Below are positions 15,251 to 23,914 of a DNA stretch of 64,000 nucleotides, one piece after another; positions within the stretch are counted from its first letter, which is position 1; the number at the start of each line of letters is the position of its first letter. The notes below the pieces were generated by a model, which did not search any database, was not told the origin of the DNA, and saw only the letters and a program-made list of their open reading frames with translations. The translations under genes and the position numbers were made by a program. The stretch comes from Bacillus sp. CH30_1T (GTDB lineage Bacteria; Bacillota; Bacilli; Bacillales; Bacillaceae_B): NCBI RefSeq assembly GCF_008364765.1, contig NZ_VTUY01000002.1, forward strand, positions 250,501 through 314,500, given 5' to 3'.

Positions 15251-15880
15251 TTATTTCGTACCGTATAAACGATCTCCAGCATCCCCTAAACCAGGAACGA
15301 TGTATCCTTTTTCATTCAACTTCTCATCAAGAGCCGCGATGAAGATATCAACGTCAGGGTGCGCTTCCTTGATTGCGTCTACCCCTTCAGGACAAGCAAC
15401 GAGGCACATGAACTTGATGCTTACAGCACCACGCTTCTTTAATGAGTTTATGGCTTCCACAGCAGATCCTCCTGTTGCAAGCATTGGATCAACCAGGATG
15501 AAGTCACGCTCTTCCACATCACTTGGAAGCTTTACGTAATATTCAATCGGTTTAAGAGTCTCCGGGTCACGATATAAACCAACATGTCCTACTTTTGCAG
15601 CCGGAATCAGTTTAAGAATTCCGTCGACCATTCCCAATCCCGCTCGCAGAATAGGAACGATCCCTAATTTTTTTCCTGCAAGAGTCTTAGCCTTGGCGTT
15701 GCTTACTGGTGTTTCCACATCAATATCCTCTAACGGTAAATCACGGGTGATTTCAAACGCCATCAATGTCGCTACTTCATCAACAAGCTCACGAAATTCC
15801 TTCGTACCTGTTTCTTTATCACGAATAAACGTTAATTTGTGTTGGATTAACGGATGATCAAATACATATACTTTGCCCAT
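15251..15880 (-). CDS. upp: Uracil phosphoribosyltransferase
   Basis: The enzyme salvages uracil to UMP using PRPP. The 209-residue protein has the PRPP-binding motif [15 protein letters not shown] and the uracil-site segment near the C terminus ([17 protein letters not shown]). A plain ATG start follows an AAAGGAGAGAG ribosome site. A sigma-A-like promoter lies at 15948-15976. It precedes mnaA and follows glyA, the B. subtilis order. Confidence 0.96.
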   Translation of the reverse strand: MGKVYVFDHPLIQHKLTFIRDKETGTKEFRELVDEVATLMAFEITRDLPLEDIDVETPVSNAKAKTLAGKKLGIVPILRAGLGMVDGILKLIPAAKVGHVGLYRDPETLKPIEYYVKLPSDVEERDFILVDPMLATGGSAVEAINSLKKRGAVSIKFMCLVACPEGVDAIKEAHPDVDIFIAALDEKLNEKGYIVPGLGDAGDRLYGTK

Positions 15881-15947
15881 TCGACTCTCTCCTTTAAATT
15901 CGATTTTATGTAAAAATAGTTTGTCTACTTCCTTTACACCTCAGACT

Positions 15948-15976
15948 ATTGTACATAAAAGACAATTTAAGAGCAA
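15948..15976 (-). promoter_or_regulatory. Likely sigma-A promoter of upp
   Basis: On the minus strand TTGCTC and TACAAT are 17 bases apart, about 70 bases upstream of the upp start. Confidence 0.5.
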
Positions 15977-16080
15977 CATGAGATGGGAAGTGTAATGGAA
16001 TCGTTAGAATTGAGATGAGTAGTGTGGGAAAAGGACGTGTAAGCTGCCGTGAATCCGTTGGGTTTTGGTTAATTATTTTA

Positions 16081-16191
16081 ATCGGCCGGATGAATGCCTG
16101 AATCGGCTGGAATTTGTTTGAAATCCGCTTGAGACTCTGAAAAAACGGCTGGATTACCGGCAATAACGGCTGGAATCTACTCAAAATCGCT
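16081..16191. repeat. Intergenic tract with a 21-base period, core CGGCTGG
   Basis: The core CGGCTGG or a variant begins at 16083, 16104, 16125, 16146, 16167 and 16188, an exact 21-base step repeated five times, while bases between cores vary. The tract lies between the glyA terminator and the upp promoter. The 15906-16184 open frame on the minus strand is a by-product of the period being a multiple of three. Nothing else was found in the 15881-16294 spacer except the upp promoter and glyA terminator. Confidence 0.75.
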
Positions 16192-16244
16192 TTATAATCG
16201 ACAACTAAATGTTTAAAAATCTACTTCTCTACTAATTCCACATC

Positions 16245-16288
16245 AAAAAAACCTCTCCACCAGTGAGGTCCGTCCCTGGTGAAGAGGT
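16245..16288 (-). terminator. Terminator of glyA with the core motif in its loop
   Basis: ACCTCTTCACCAG and CTGGTGGAGAGGT (minus strand) form the stem, the loop contains GGGACGGACC, and seven T follow. It begins seven bases after the glyA stop codon. Confidence 0.85.
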
Positions 16289-16294
16289 CATCTA

Positions 16295-17536
16295 TTATCT
16301 TTCAGGATATAATTCAAATTTGCTTGTCAGGTCAATGACACGCTTGCGTGCTTCTTCCAATTTAGCTTCGTCTTCATGATTCTTAAGAGTCAACGCCATG
16401 ATGGAAGCAATTTCATCCATATCTTCGAGCCCGAATCCTCTGGATGTAACGGCTGCCGTTCCGATACGGACACCACTCGTTACGAATGGACTTTCAGGAT
16501 CGAATGGAATCGTGTTTTTATTAACGGTAATCCCGATTTCATCAAGCACTTTCTCTGCGATTTTACCAGTCAGTCCTAGTGAACGCAGGTCAATTAGCAA
16601 TAGATGGTTATCAGATCCGCCTGATACAAGATTGATTCCTTCTTTTACAAGACCTTCACCTAAACGGTTCGCATTGTCGATGATGTTCTGTGCATAGTCT
16701 TTGAAAGAATCCTGCAGCGCTTCACCGAAAGCAACAGCTTTAGCTGAGATCACGTGCATAAGCGGGCCACCTTGAATTCCAGGGAAAATAGACTTGTCTA
16801 TTTTCTTTGCAAATTCTTCTCTGCATAGGATCATACCGCCACGAGGTCCGCGCAATGTTTTGTGAGTCGTTGTGGTCACAAAGTCTGCATAAGGAACCGG
16901 GTTCTGGTGAAGACCGGCTGCTACAAGACCAGCGATGTGAGCCATATCCACCATTAGGTAGGCTCCCACTTCGTCTGCGATTTCGCGGAATTTAGCGAAG
17001 TCGATCGCTCTTGGGTAGGCACTTGCTCCAGCTACGATCAGCTTCGGCTTGTGCTCTAACGCTTTTTGTCTAACATCTTCGTAATTGATCAGGTGCTTCT
17101 CTTCGTCCACACCATACTCTACGAAGTTATATTGAATTCCACTGAAGTTGACGGCACTTCCATGAGTCAGATGTCCACCATGAGATAAGTTCATTCCAAG
17201 AACCGTATCACCTTGTTCGAGGATCGTGAAGTAGACTGCCATATTGGCTTGTGCTCCTGAGTGAGGCTGAACGTTTACATGTTCTGCTCCAAATAGTTCC
17301 TTCGCACGATCACGAGCCAAATTCTCAGCTACATCCACATGCTCACAGCCACCATAATAGCGACGACCTGGGTACCCTTCTGCATACTTGTTTGTCAGAA
17401 CGGAGCCTTGTGCTTCCATAACCGCTTCACTGACAAAGTTCTCAGATGCAATTAACTCGATTTTTGTTCGTTGACGCTCTAATTCATCTTGAATCGCTGC
17501 ATAAATTTCCGGATCTTGCTTGGCAATCTTACTCAT
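16295..17536 (-). CDS. glyA: Serine hydroxymethyltransferase
   Basis: The PLP enzyme converts serine and tetrahydrofolate to glycine and methylene-tetrahydrofolate. The 413-residue protein has the PLP lysine K226 in [14 protein letters not shown], the early [13 protein letters not shown] segment and the [13 protein letters not shown] motif. Length is normal. The ATG has GGGGGAT upstream. It lies between ywlG and upp, as in B. subtilis. Confidence 0.97.
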   Translation of the reverse strand: MSKIAKQDPEIYAAIQDELERQRTKIELIASENFVSEAVMEAQGSVLTNKYAEGYPGRRYYGGCEHVDVAENLARDRAKELFGAEHVNVQPHSGAQANMAVYFTILEQGDTVLGMNLSHGGHLTHGSAVNFSGIQYNFVEYGVDEEKHLINYEDVRQKALEHKPKLIVAGASAYPRAIDFAKFREIADEVGAYLMVDMAHIAGLVAAGLHQNPVPYADFVTTTTHKTLRGPRGGMILCREEFAKKIDKSIFPGIQGGPLMHVISAKAVAFGEALQDSFKDYAQNIIDNANRLGEGLVKEGINLVSGGSDNHLLLIDLRSLGLTGKIAEKVLDEIGITVNKNTIPFDPESPFVTSGVRIGTAAVTSRGFGLEDMDEIASIMALTLKNHEDEAKLEEARKRVIDLTSKFELYPER

Positions 17537-17948
17537 ACATATCCCCCTTTAATTCATAGGCCCAACTGCTCTAGGTGCCTCATTGATTCATTCACTCTCA
17601 TTCTAACACGATTCAGCAAAACGCGAAATAAAAACCTCTAGTCAAAACGTAATGTTCGTGTTTAGAGTGTATTTAGAGGGACGGACCTCGTGTGATATTT
17701 TTCACAAACATCTTCACCGCTCTCTTCCACGCTCCCCAAAGTAGCATTATGTCTATCCTTGTCGAATGAAGGTAAACATGTGCTGATAATTTATTGTCCT
17801 CTCTCCTTGTCCCTCACTCACCTTTAACATAATCATATTCTCCATCTCTCCCTTTAAAGTTCGGGATTTACACCTCGATTTAAGACCATACCGAAATAAA
17901 GGTCCGTCCCTCAAACAAGAGAAACGGACCTTTTTCATATTGACGATT
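17537..17948. other. Intergenic spacer between glyA and ywlG
   Basis: This 412-base spacer contains one free copy of the GGTCCGTCCCT core (17676-17689, minus orientation) and a ywlG terminator at its right end. A 61-codon frame inside it has no ribosome site or family resemblance and is not called. The glyA promoter should lie near 17560-17620 but no clear match was seen. Confidence 0.5.
17897..17936 (-). terminator. Terminator of ywlG, core motif as one arm
   Basis: AAAGGTCCGT pairs with ACGGACCTTT around a 16-base loop, with an A/T-rich tail on each side, 13 bases from the ywlG stop codon. One arm is a full GGTCCGTCCCT core, the other only partly so. Confidence 0.75.
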
Positions 17949-18491
17949 CTATTCGTATACGGCTCTGATTCCGCCGATGAGTTTTGGTCTGGTTTTGGCC
18001 AGTGTGACGTGTGCCTGGCCGAGGCTTTTCTGTGAAACCCTGATCGGGACGGCTACGTGTTTCAGGTGCATGCCGATGAAGGTATCCCCGATGTCGATGC
18101 CGGCGTCGCCTTTTATATGTTCGACCATGACGGGTTCTTCAAAGGAATGGTACGCTTGGGTCGCCATCGCTCCTCCTGCTTTTCGCACAGGAATGACTGT
18201 GACTTCATCCAGGCCATTTCTTTCAGCAACATCTCTTTCCAAAACGATGGCACGATTTAAGTGCTCGCAACATTGAAAAGCAAGTGAAACACCAATGGAA
18301 TCTGCCCAACCTTTTAACTCATCAAAAATCATTTCCGCTACTTCAATGGTTCCTGATGTTCCGATCCTCTCCCCCATCACTTCCGATGTTGAACAGCCTA
18401 CAACAAACACTTGTCCTTTTTTCATAGGAACCTGTTTGCTGAAATCTTGCAGGATCGTTTGCAGTTCTTCCTTCATTTGAGTGATTTCCAT
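17949..18491 (-). CDS. ywlG: YwlG family protein (UPF0340, DUF436)
   Basis: This 180-residue cytosolic protein matches the YwlG family (TIGR01440), which has a known fold but no established function. Conserved segments include [25 protein letters not shown] and [17 protein letters not shown]. The ATG at 18491 was chosen because AGGAAG lies eight bases upstream and it gives the B. subtilis length; a GTG three codons earlier overlaps the ribosome site. It follows rpiB by 12 bases, so the two are very likely one transcription unit. Confidence 0.88.
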   Translation of the reverse strand: MEITQMKEELQTILQDFSKQVPMKKGQVFVVGCSTSEVMGERIGTSGTIEVAEMIFDELKGWADSIGVSLAFQCCEHLNRAIVLERDVAERNGLDEVTVIPVRKAGGAMATQAYHSFEEPVMVEHIKGDAGIDIGDTFIGMHLKHVAVPIRVSQKSLGQAHVTLAKTRPKLIGGIRAVYE

Positions 18492-18503
18492 GAAATCCAC
18501 TTC

Positions 18504-18947
18504 CTATTGTTTGTCTTCGTATGCCGTGATTTTCCCTATACGGTTGGCATGGCGGCCACCTTCAAATTCTGTCACCAGCCACGTTTGGGCGATTTCACGG
18601 GCAAGCCCGGGTCCAATCACACGTTCACCCATGGCTAACATATTGCTGTCATTATGCTCACGTGTTGCTTTCGCACTGAACACATCATGTACAAGGGCGC
18701 AGCGGATTCCCTTGACCTTATTAGCTGAAATGCTCATACCGATTCCCGTACCACAAATCAGGATGCCACGATCGAATTCACCGCTGGCTACCTTTTCCGC
18801 AACAGGCACTGCATAGTCCGGATAGTCAACGGACGTTCCACACTCACAACCGAAATCCTCATATTCTAGGCCTAGATCTTCCAGTAGTGATTTGATTTCT
18901 TCCCGGATATTTACCCCGCCGTGATCGGATGCAATTGCAATTTTCAT
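18504..18947 (-). CDS. rpiB: Ribose-5-phosphate isomerase B (YwlF)
   Basis: The enzyme interconverts ribose 5-phosphate and ribulose 5-phosphate. The 147-residue protein begins MKIAIASDHGG, has the active-site loop ILICGTGIGMSISANK with its cysteine, and the conserved EHNDSNMLAMGERVIG segment. The ATG at 18947 has GGGAGTGGG seven bases upstream; the longer frame starts at a GTG inside the ribosome site. In B. subtilis the arginine phosphatase gene ywlE comes directly before it, whereas here a chemoreceptor gene lies between them. Confidence 0.93.
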   Translation of the reverse strand: MKIAIASDHGGVNIREEIKSLLEDLGLEYEDFGCECGTSVDYPDYAVPVAEKVASGEFDRGILICGTGIGMSISANKVKGIRCALVHDVFSAKATREHNDSNMLAMGERVIGPGLAREIAQTWLVTEFEGGRHANRIGKITAYEDKQ

Positions 18948-19066
18948 AATTAATCCCACTCCCTATTGCCTTTGATACGTATTATTTTGCCACACACTCT
19001 TGATTATATAAAGTTTTTCGGATTCTTTTTTGTGGGGAGGTGCCGAAAGCAGGTCAACAAATAAAA

Positions 19067-19096
19067 CGGACATGAGGTCCGTCCCTCATGTCCGTC
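19067..19096 (-). terminator. Terminator of the chemoreceptor gene with core motif in the loop
   Basis: ACGGACATGAGG and CCTCATGTCCGT form a perfect 12-base-pair stem around the six bases TCCGTC, so that the loop region reads GGTCCGTCCC. It lies four bases after the stop codon at 19101. Confidence 0.8.
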
Positions 19097-19100
19097 TATT

Positions 19101-20390
19101 TTATAGATGAAAACGCGTAATCGTACCTTTCAATGATTCTGCCTGCTCTTTCAGATTCAATGCCAACATTTCTACATCACCCATCACAGCCGCTTGTTCT
19201 TTAGTGGAGGCTGACACTTCCACTGCACCTGCCGATGTCTCTTCTGCAATGGCGGCGACTTCTTGTGATTGCTGGGAAGTCAATTGAATGCTGTCCATTT
19301 GCTGATCTACAAGAACGGATATATTTTGAACCGCATCCGCTACTTCATGAATCGTTTTCGTCATCGTTTCGATCATCTCATTTGTCTGTGTTCCTTTTTT
19401 CACTTCAGAATTTGCAGAGTCAACTTGAGTTGTGATCTGTCCAACCACATTTCCAACCTCAGTCTGAATGTTCTTGATGAGGTCCGAAATTCCTTGAACT
19501 GCTTTGCCGCTTTCATCTGCCAGTTTGCGGACTTCCTCGGCAACAACTGCAAATCCCTTACCGTGCTCACCTGCCCGTGCCGCTTCAATGGAGGCATTTA
19601 AGGCGAGAAGATTGGTCTGATTCGCGATATCCCCGACCAATTGAATGATCTGTTCCACTTTTTTCGCATTGTCTTCCAATCGGCGAACGGCTTCTAAAGA
19701 ATCTTTATTTCCTCTTGCAAGTCGGCTTATGCCTTCTACCAGGGAATGAATGACTTCCTTGCTTCCTTGAAGCTCCGTCACCATATGCTTGGACATTTGT
19801 TCTGATGATTTGGAGTGATTCTGTACTTCCTGTGCTATCCGGATCACGTCCTCAACAGATTCAGCCGTCGTTTGAATCGCCATCGCCGAACTTTCGGCAC
19901 CTGCTGAAATTTCGCTGATCGTTTTGGAAATGGAATCAGCTTGTATGGAAGCTGATTCCGATGCTTTCGAAAGCTCGATCACATTCGAATTTGTTTTGGT
20001 GAAATTTTCGTCGATACAGGACACCATGTCTCGCAAGTTATGCAGCATGCGATTGAAGGCCAATGCGAGTGACCGGATTTCATCATCTGACTTCGGCACA
20101 TCCACTTCCACAGCAATGTCCCCTTCAGCCGCTTTTAACGCAGCCTGTTCCAAACGCTGAAGAGGTTTGACGATGAATCCCGCTGCAAAAAAGGCAAGCA
20201 CACCCGACCAGAACACTCCCATCCCCAGAGTCATGCTCGTAAACAAAAGTTCGTTCATTTCAGGTGCAAAAGTAGGTTTGATAAAATAAATAAAAAGTGC
20301 ACTTGTGGAATACGTCACCACGGCAAGAAGCGTGATAAAGAAGACCAATTTCTTTCTAAGACCCGATTTGTAGCTTCTCTCTTTCCCCAT
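19101..20390 (-). CDS. Methyl-accepting chemotaxis protein
   Basis: This 429-residue chemoreceptor signals to the CheA-CheW complex. It has two membrane helices (about 14-36 and 48-72) separated by only about a dozen residues, so there is almost no extracellular sensing domain; the signal may come from the membrane or cytosol. A HAMP linker follows (about 73-125), then the long signalling coiled coil. The hairpin tip sequence is recognisable ([20 protein letters not shown], then VAEEVRKLA). The gene is absent from this position in B. subtilis, where ywlE and ywlF adjoin, so it is probably an insertion. It lies 18 bases after ywlE and could be cotranscribed with it. Confidence 0.9.
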   Translation of the reverse strand: MGKERSYKSGLRKKLVFFITLLAVVTYSTSALFIYFIKPTFAPEMNELLFTSMTLGMGVFWSGVLAFFAAGFIVKPLQRLEQAALKAAEGDIAVEVDVPKSDDEIRSLALAFNRMLHNLRDMVSCIDENFTKTNSNVIELSKASESASIQADSISKTISEISAGAESSAMAIQTTAESVEDVIRIAQEVQNHSKSSEQMSKHMVTELQGSKEVIHSLVEGISRLARGNKDSLEAVRRLEDNAKKVEQIIQLVGDIANQTNLLALNASIEAARAGEHGKGFAVVAEEVRKLADESGKAVQGISDLIKNIQTEVGNVVGQITTQVDSANSEVKKGTQTNEMIETMTKTIHEVADAVQNISVLVDQQMDSIQLTSQQSQEVAAIAEETSAGAVEVSASTKEQAAVMGDVEMLALNLKEQAESLKGTITRFHL

Positions 20391-20408
20391 TCTTTCTCTC
20401 TCCCTGTC

Positions 20409-20846
20409 TCAACCCAGCTTTTTAATTAACTCCTCAATCAATGAATCCAACTCTCTGTATGTATGTCTATAGATGTCCACACTGCCTCCGTAAGGATCAG
20501 AAACATCCAAATCTGCAGGATCTTCATGGACAAACTCTTTCAATGTGAAAATTTTGTCCGCCACATGTGGATACTGATCCACAATTGCCCGCTTATGATT
20601 CGAAGTCATCGTGAAAATATAGGAAGCCCAATCCAAGTTCTCCTTTGAGAGCGAACTTGATTGGTGTCTATGTATTATATCGTTCTCTTTCAGCACTTCT
20701 TTAGTCTGAAATGAAGCATCACTTCCGTCCATGGCAAAAACGCCTGCAGATTTCACTTCAAACCTCTCTGCACCCTTATGCTTCAAAACCGCCTCTGCCA
20801 TAGGACTTCGGCACGTATTTCCCGTACAAACAAATAAAATATTCAT
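20409..20846 (-). CDS. ywlE: Protein arginine phosphatase YwlE
   Basis: YwlE removes phosphate from phosphoarginine on proteins marked by the kinase McsB, countering ClpCP targeting. The 145-residue protein is of the low-molecular-weight phosphatase fold: the phosphate loop is CTGNTCRS, with C7 as nucleophile and R13; T11 is the residue that gives arginine-phosphate selectivity in B. subtilis. The general-acid aspartate D117 lies in the DPYGG motif. The ATG at 20846 was chosen because AGGAGG lies seven bases upstream; the longer upstream frame has no support. Confidence 0.93.
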   Translation of the reverse strand: MNILFVCTGNTCRSPMAEAVLKHKGAERFEVKSAGVFAMDGSDASFQTKEVLKENDIIHRHQSSSLSKENLDWASYIFTMTSNHKRAIVDQYPHVADKIFTLKEFVHEDPADLDVSDPYGGSVDIYRHTYRELDSLIEELIKKLG

Positions 20847-20922
20847 CACGTCAACCTCCTTATAACCTATTATAAAATATTTTCCAATCCCGCAATAGTC
20901 CATTCAAAAAGAAACAAAAAGG

Positions 20923-21031
20923 GCTTTTCCCAGAGGCGACAATTATAAGACGAACCAACCGGAAAGGCGCTCTTTGCCTTATTGGTCGGCTTGACTTATA
21001 ACCTCGAGCCTCTAAGCCGCCGGAGCTGGGC
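20923..21031. repeat. Hairpin repeat family B, copy 2 (left end degraded)
   Basis: This copy lacks the normal left end and keeps the central blocks GAGGCGACAA, CCGGAAAGGCG, TTTGCCTT and CCTCGAG and the right end GCCGGAGCTGG. Its paired stretches differ from the other copies (around GACGAACCAACC and GGTCGGCTTGAC). It lies immediately beside copy 3 in the ywlE-mntP spacer. Confidence 0.75.
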
Positions 21032-21036
21032 AATAA

Positions 21037-21159
21037 GAAAAGCGGAGGCGGCTCGCTCAGGCCCGACAAGCATAAGCTAAATAAGCCGGAAAGGCGCACT
21101 TTGCCTTTTTGGCTTATTTAGCTTATGACCTCGAGGGGCTAGCCGCCGGAGCTGGACAA
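21037..21159. repeat. Hairpin repeat family B, copy 3
   Basis: This is a full copy from GAAAAGCGGAGGCGG to GAGCTGGACA, head-to-tail with copy 2. Its long stem pairs GCTAAATAAGCC with GGCTTATTTAGC perfectly. The remaining bases of the 20847-21228 spacer hold one GGTCCGTCCCT core (21178-21190) and the A/T-rich mntP 3' region. Confidence 0.85.
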
Positions 21160-21228
21160 TTAAAAAAGCCCACCCAAGAGGGACGGACCTTCCTCAACTA
21201 AATCGCAACCTCCAGGCCACCCTCTTTT

Positions 21229-21783
21229 TCACAACGGCAGCAGCAGCTTAATCCCAAATGCAAACAAAATACTTCCCCCAAGTGCCTCACTATATGTCCC
21301 GAGCACCCCCTGAAATTTTCGGCCAATGAATAAACCCGCCCATGTCAACACCGTCGCCGCTATTCCAAAACAGAAAAGGGCAACCGCTGTCCTGGCACCG
21401 AATATCCCTAAGGTCAATCCAACGGAAAAGCTATCCAGGCTTACACTCAAAGCAAAGAGCACTAAACCAAATCCTACCGGGGAAATGAGCGTCGTCTCCT
21501 CTTCTTTAAAGCTGGACATGAACATTTGTATTCCTAATACAATCAAAAGGAGCCCACCGGCATACCCTGCAAAGGCACCGAACGTTTCGGATAAAAATTT
21601 CCCCGTCATCATCCCGAGCATGGGCATCCAGACATGAAAGATCCCGACGACCAAGCCTATATAAAAAATTTGCTTTAATCTCAGCTGAAACATACCCATC
21701 CCGATCCCGATTGAAAAGGCATCCATCCCAAGAGCAAATGCCATTAACATCAAGGTAATCAGTTCTCCAATAATCGTTGTCAT
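21229..21783 (-). CDS. mntP: Manganese efflux pump MntP (YwlD)
   Basis: MntP exports manganese and protects against its excess. The 184-residue membrane protein has six hydrophobic segments and the two family aspartate motifs: [14 protein letters not shown] in helix 1 and [14 protein letters not shown] in helix 4, which form the metal path. Length is normal. The upstream 145 bases are too short and lack the features of the yybP-ykoY manganese riboswitch that controls mntP in other bacteria. The ribosome site GGAGGGGG lies 11 bases before the ATG. Confidence 0.92.
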   Translation of the reverse strand: MTTIIGELITLMLMAFALGMDAFSIGIGMGMFQLRLKQIFYIGLVVGIFHVWMPMLGMMTGKFLSETFGAFAGYAGGLLLIVLGIQMFMSSFKEEETTLISPVGFGLVLFALSVSLDSFSVGLTLGIFGARTAVALFCFGIAATVLTWAGLFIGRKFQGVLGTYSEALGGSILFAFGIKLLLPL

Positions 21784-21888
21784 TTTTGTTTTTTCCCCCT
21801 CCGGACATGCCTACAGAACAAATTTATGCACGTCCAAAGGGAAATAGAATGATAATTGGGTTTGAAGATTGGGCATTATTGACTCAAA

Positions 21889-21925
21889 CAAAAAACCCCT
21901 ACAGTTCTTTCAAACCATAGGGGTA
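21889..21925 (-). terminator. Terminator of ywlC
   Basis: The arms ACCCC and GGGGT close a hairpin, with a T run on the minus strand, directly after the ywlC stop codon. Confidence 0.65.
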
Positions 21926-21929
21926 ACCA

Positions 21930-22970
21930 TTATCCTTTTATCACCCGGTACCCGGCAGCTTTCTGAAGCCGGTTCATAATCGCCAGTCCGACCCCTTCCT
22001 CAGGAAACCTTTCGGCAAAAATAATATCAACATCACTTTTATTAAAAGCACGCAGCGTATCGTAAAGATTTCGAGCGACTGTTGAAAGGTCCTCTCTCCT
22101 ACCAACCGAGAGAATGACGTCTGCCTGGAAGTCATCCATGAATTCTTCCGTTGTTAACACACCCACTTTGAGACCCTCTGCTTTTTTATTATCTACTAAT
22201 TTCTGAAGATCTGCCCTTGTACCATCAACTAAATACACAGGAGCATCAGGTGCGTAGTGCGTATATTTCATGCCAGGGGATTTCGGAGCCCCCTTTCCTT
22301 CTTTTAAAGAAGGATCCACATCCACTCTACCGACTACTTCTTCCAGCTGTTCTATCGTGACTCCTCCGGGACGTAAAACAAACGGGCTTGGTCCGGTGCA
22401 ATCCACTACCGTCGACTCCACACCTATACCCGTTTCGCCTCCATCGACCACCCCTGCAATCAGGCCTTCCAAATCGTCGATGACATGCTGAGCCGTTGTT
22501 GGACTTGGTTTTCCTGAACGGTTCGCACTAGGGGCCGCAATCGGGAGTCCAGACGCTTCAATGATTGCCAGGGCAACTGGGTGATCTGGCATCCGGATTC
22601 CCACACTCGGTAATCCCGCTGTTACCCTTTCAGATAATACGTTTTCCTTATTTTTAAATATAATCGTTAAAGGACCCGGCCAAAAAGCATCTACAAGTTT
22701 CGCTGCATCCTCAGGAATATCCTCCACCAATTCTTCCAGCTGATCTAAATTTGATATGTGGACAATCAGTGGATTATCCGATGGTCTACCCTTCGCTTCG
22801 AAGATTTTCTCCACAGCCGTATCCGATTTCGCATTGGCACCCAGACCATAAACCGTCTCTGTCGGGAATGCCACCACTTCATTCTGTTGAAGAATCTTCG
22901 CGACATCCACAATTTGTGGATAACTTTCATAATTATCCACATCACTTTCCACAATCCAATGTTTCATCAT
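21930..22970 (-). CDS. ywlC: L-threonylcarbamoyladenylate synthase YwlC (Sua5/TsaC type)
   Basis: The enzyme makes threonylcarbamoyl-AMP from threonine, bicarbonate and ATP, the first step of the t6A modification of tRNAs that read ANN codons. The 346-residue product has the YrdC domain (about 15-205; motifs VVAFPTETVYGLGANA, KGRPSDNPLIVHI and APSANRSGKPSPT) and the C-terminal Sua5 domain (about 230-346). The chosen ATG at 22970 lies nine bases from AGGTGG and gives the B. subtilis length; the longer frame to 23075 is not supported. Two perfect DnaA boxes lie inside its first 60 bases of coding sequence. Confidence 0.92.
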   Translation of the reverse strand: MMKHWIVESDVDNYESYPQIVDVAKILQQNEVVAFPTETVYGLGANAKSDTAVEKIFEAKGRPSDNPLIVHISNLDQLEELVEDIPEDAAKLVDAFWPGPLTIIFKNKENVLSERVTAGLPSVGIRMPDHPVALAIIEASGLPIAAPSANRSGKPSPTTAQHVIDDLEGLIAGVVDGGETGIGVESTVVDCTGPSPFVLRPGGVTIEQLEEVVGRVDVDPSLKEGKGAPKSPGMKYTHYAPDAPVYLVDGTRADLQKLVDNKKAEGLKVGVLTTEEFMDDFQADVILSVGRREDLSTVARNLYDTLRAFNKSDVDIIFAERFPEEGVGLAIMNRLQKAAGYRVIKG

Positions 22971-23170
22971 TTCCGTCATCCACCTTCTATTATCAACACT
23001 CATTTCTGTGTATAGATACAGAATTAACAAGCGTTCAACTACTTTACTCTTTTGAAAGTATAAAAGAAACCCCACAAATTCTCAAGTATTGTCCACAAAA
23101 CGTGAATAGTAATCTACAAACTGTGGATAAACCTGTGGATTGTGTGAATAATTCTGAAAAAAGAGATATT

Positions 23171-23196
23171 TACGTTAGTGACTGGCACCTAACGTA
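23171..23196. repeat. Small hairpin with TGGCAC loop
   Basis: TACGTTAG and CTAACGTA form a perfect eight-base-pair stem around the loop TGACTGGCAC. Similar TGGCAC or GTGCCAG cores sit in hairpins at 34440 and 52717. Confidence 0.6.
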
Positions 23197-23216
23197 TTTG
23201 TCCGAATTTTACACAT

Positions 23217-23255
23217 AAAAAAAACTGAATCATTTCTCAATAAAAATGATTCAGC
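23217..23255 (-). terminator. Terminator of ywlB
   Basis: CTGAATCATTTT and AAATGATTCAG pair around a small loop with a T run on the minus strand, 70 bases after the ywlB stop codon. Confidence 0.8.
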
Positions 23256-23323
23256 CTACTAACAGACTACTATCGGAAAATAATTTCTTCTAGTTGGAAT
23301 TTGTCGAAACCCCTCATATCAAC

Positions 23324-23764
23324 CTAAAGGTCAAGCCTCATCGTAATACAGTTATCCACAGTGGATAACTTTTGAGCGTGAACAAACTTCTGCAACTCAT
23401 CCACAAAAGGCTCATTTTCCTGTTGAAAACCTAGCAGGTCAAAGAAGTTCAGCGACGCTTTTCGATTGGAGATCAAGTAAAGACGCGTAAGTTCTTTTTC
23501 TTTCGCCAATTTTAATATTTCTTGGAAAAGAGCAAACAATTCTTCACTTTCAAAAGATGAAGTCACAACGAGGGAGCGAAGAAGCCCGATCTTCTCTTGG
23601 ATCTCAATACCGAGAGTCCCAATTAACTGGTTGTCTGAGTCTTCCACTACTAAAAAACAATCAATACTATTTTTAATGCCTTCTGTGCTTAATCCTGCTT
23701 TCATTAAGAAGGCTACAACTTCATGGATATCTTCCTGTGTTGCTTGGCGAATCACTTTTAACAT
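23324..23764 (-). CDS. ywlB: YwlB-like GNAT family protein
   Basis: This 146-residue protein resembles the GNAT acetyltransferase fold and sits in the ywlB position between ywlC and spoIIR. It shows an N-terminal IRQATQEDIHEVVAFL segment, a central strand pair (IGTLGIEIQEKIGLLRSLVV) and the C-terminal ASLNFFDLLGFQ motif typical of the acetyl-CoA fold. The substrate is unknown. A GTG three bases upstream of this ATG is equally placed relative to GGGAGG, so the start is uncertain by one codon. A DnaA box overlaps its 3' end. Confidence 0.8.
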   Translation of the reverse strand: MLKVIRQATQEDIHEVVAFLMKAGLSTEGIKNSIDCFLVVEDSDNQLIGTLGIEIQEKIGLLRSLVVTSSFESEELFALFQEILKLAKEKELTRLYLISNRKASLNFFDLLGFQQENEPFVDELQKFVHAQKLSTVDNCITMRLDL

Positions 23765-23876
23765 CACAATTCATCCTCCCTTTTCTATCATCCCTTAATG
23801 TTAATGTATGAGGGGAAAAAGAGAATAGAACAAGTTGTTGTGAAAAATACTAGAGCGATAGATTTCCTTCGAACAT

Positions 23877-23908
23877 AAAAAAAACTCCATCTCAGGGGGA
23901 TGAAGCTC
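23877..23908 (-). terminator. Terminator of spoIIR
   Basis: A short hairpin with TCATC and GATG arms is followed by eight T on the minus strand, seven bases after the spoIIR stop codon. Confidence 0.65.
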
Positions 23909-23914
23909 TACGTT

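Larger units (their letters stand above)
22915..23368. promoter_or_regulatory. Cluster of DnaA boxes around the start of ywlC
   Basis: Perfect TTATCCACA boxes, on either strand, lie at 22915-22923, 22933-22941, 23122-23130 and 23352-23360. One-mismatch boxes lie at 23089-23097, 23143-23151 and 23360-23368, and a weaker one at 23134-23142. In B. subtilis the ywlC region is one of the known chromosomal DnaA-binding clusters, so this is probably a conserved DnaA titration or regulation site. The spacer 22971-23323 also holds the ywlB terminator and a small hairpin with TGGCAC in its loop. Confidence 0.75.

Noticed and set aside
15906..16184. 92-codon frame on the minus strand upstream of upp
   Set aside because: It runs through the 21-base periodic tract, which stays open because 21 is a multiple of three; it has no ribosome site or family resemblance.
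16081..16191. Periodic tract considered as a CRISPR array
   Set aside because: The repeated core is only about seven bases with a 21-base step, and no cas genes lie nearby.
17753..17938. 61-codon frame between glyA and ywlG
   Set aside because: It lacks a ribosome site, overlaps the ywlG terminator and resembles nothing known.
21784..21929. Possible manganese riboswitch before mntP
   Set aside because: The leader is too short and lacks the conserved loops of the yybP-ykoY class.
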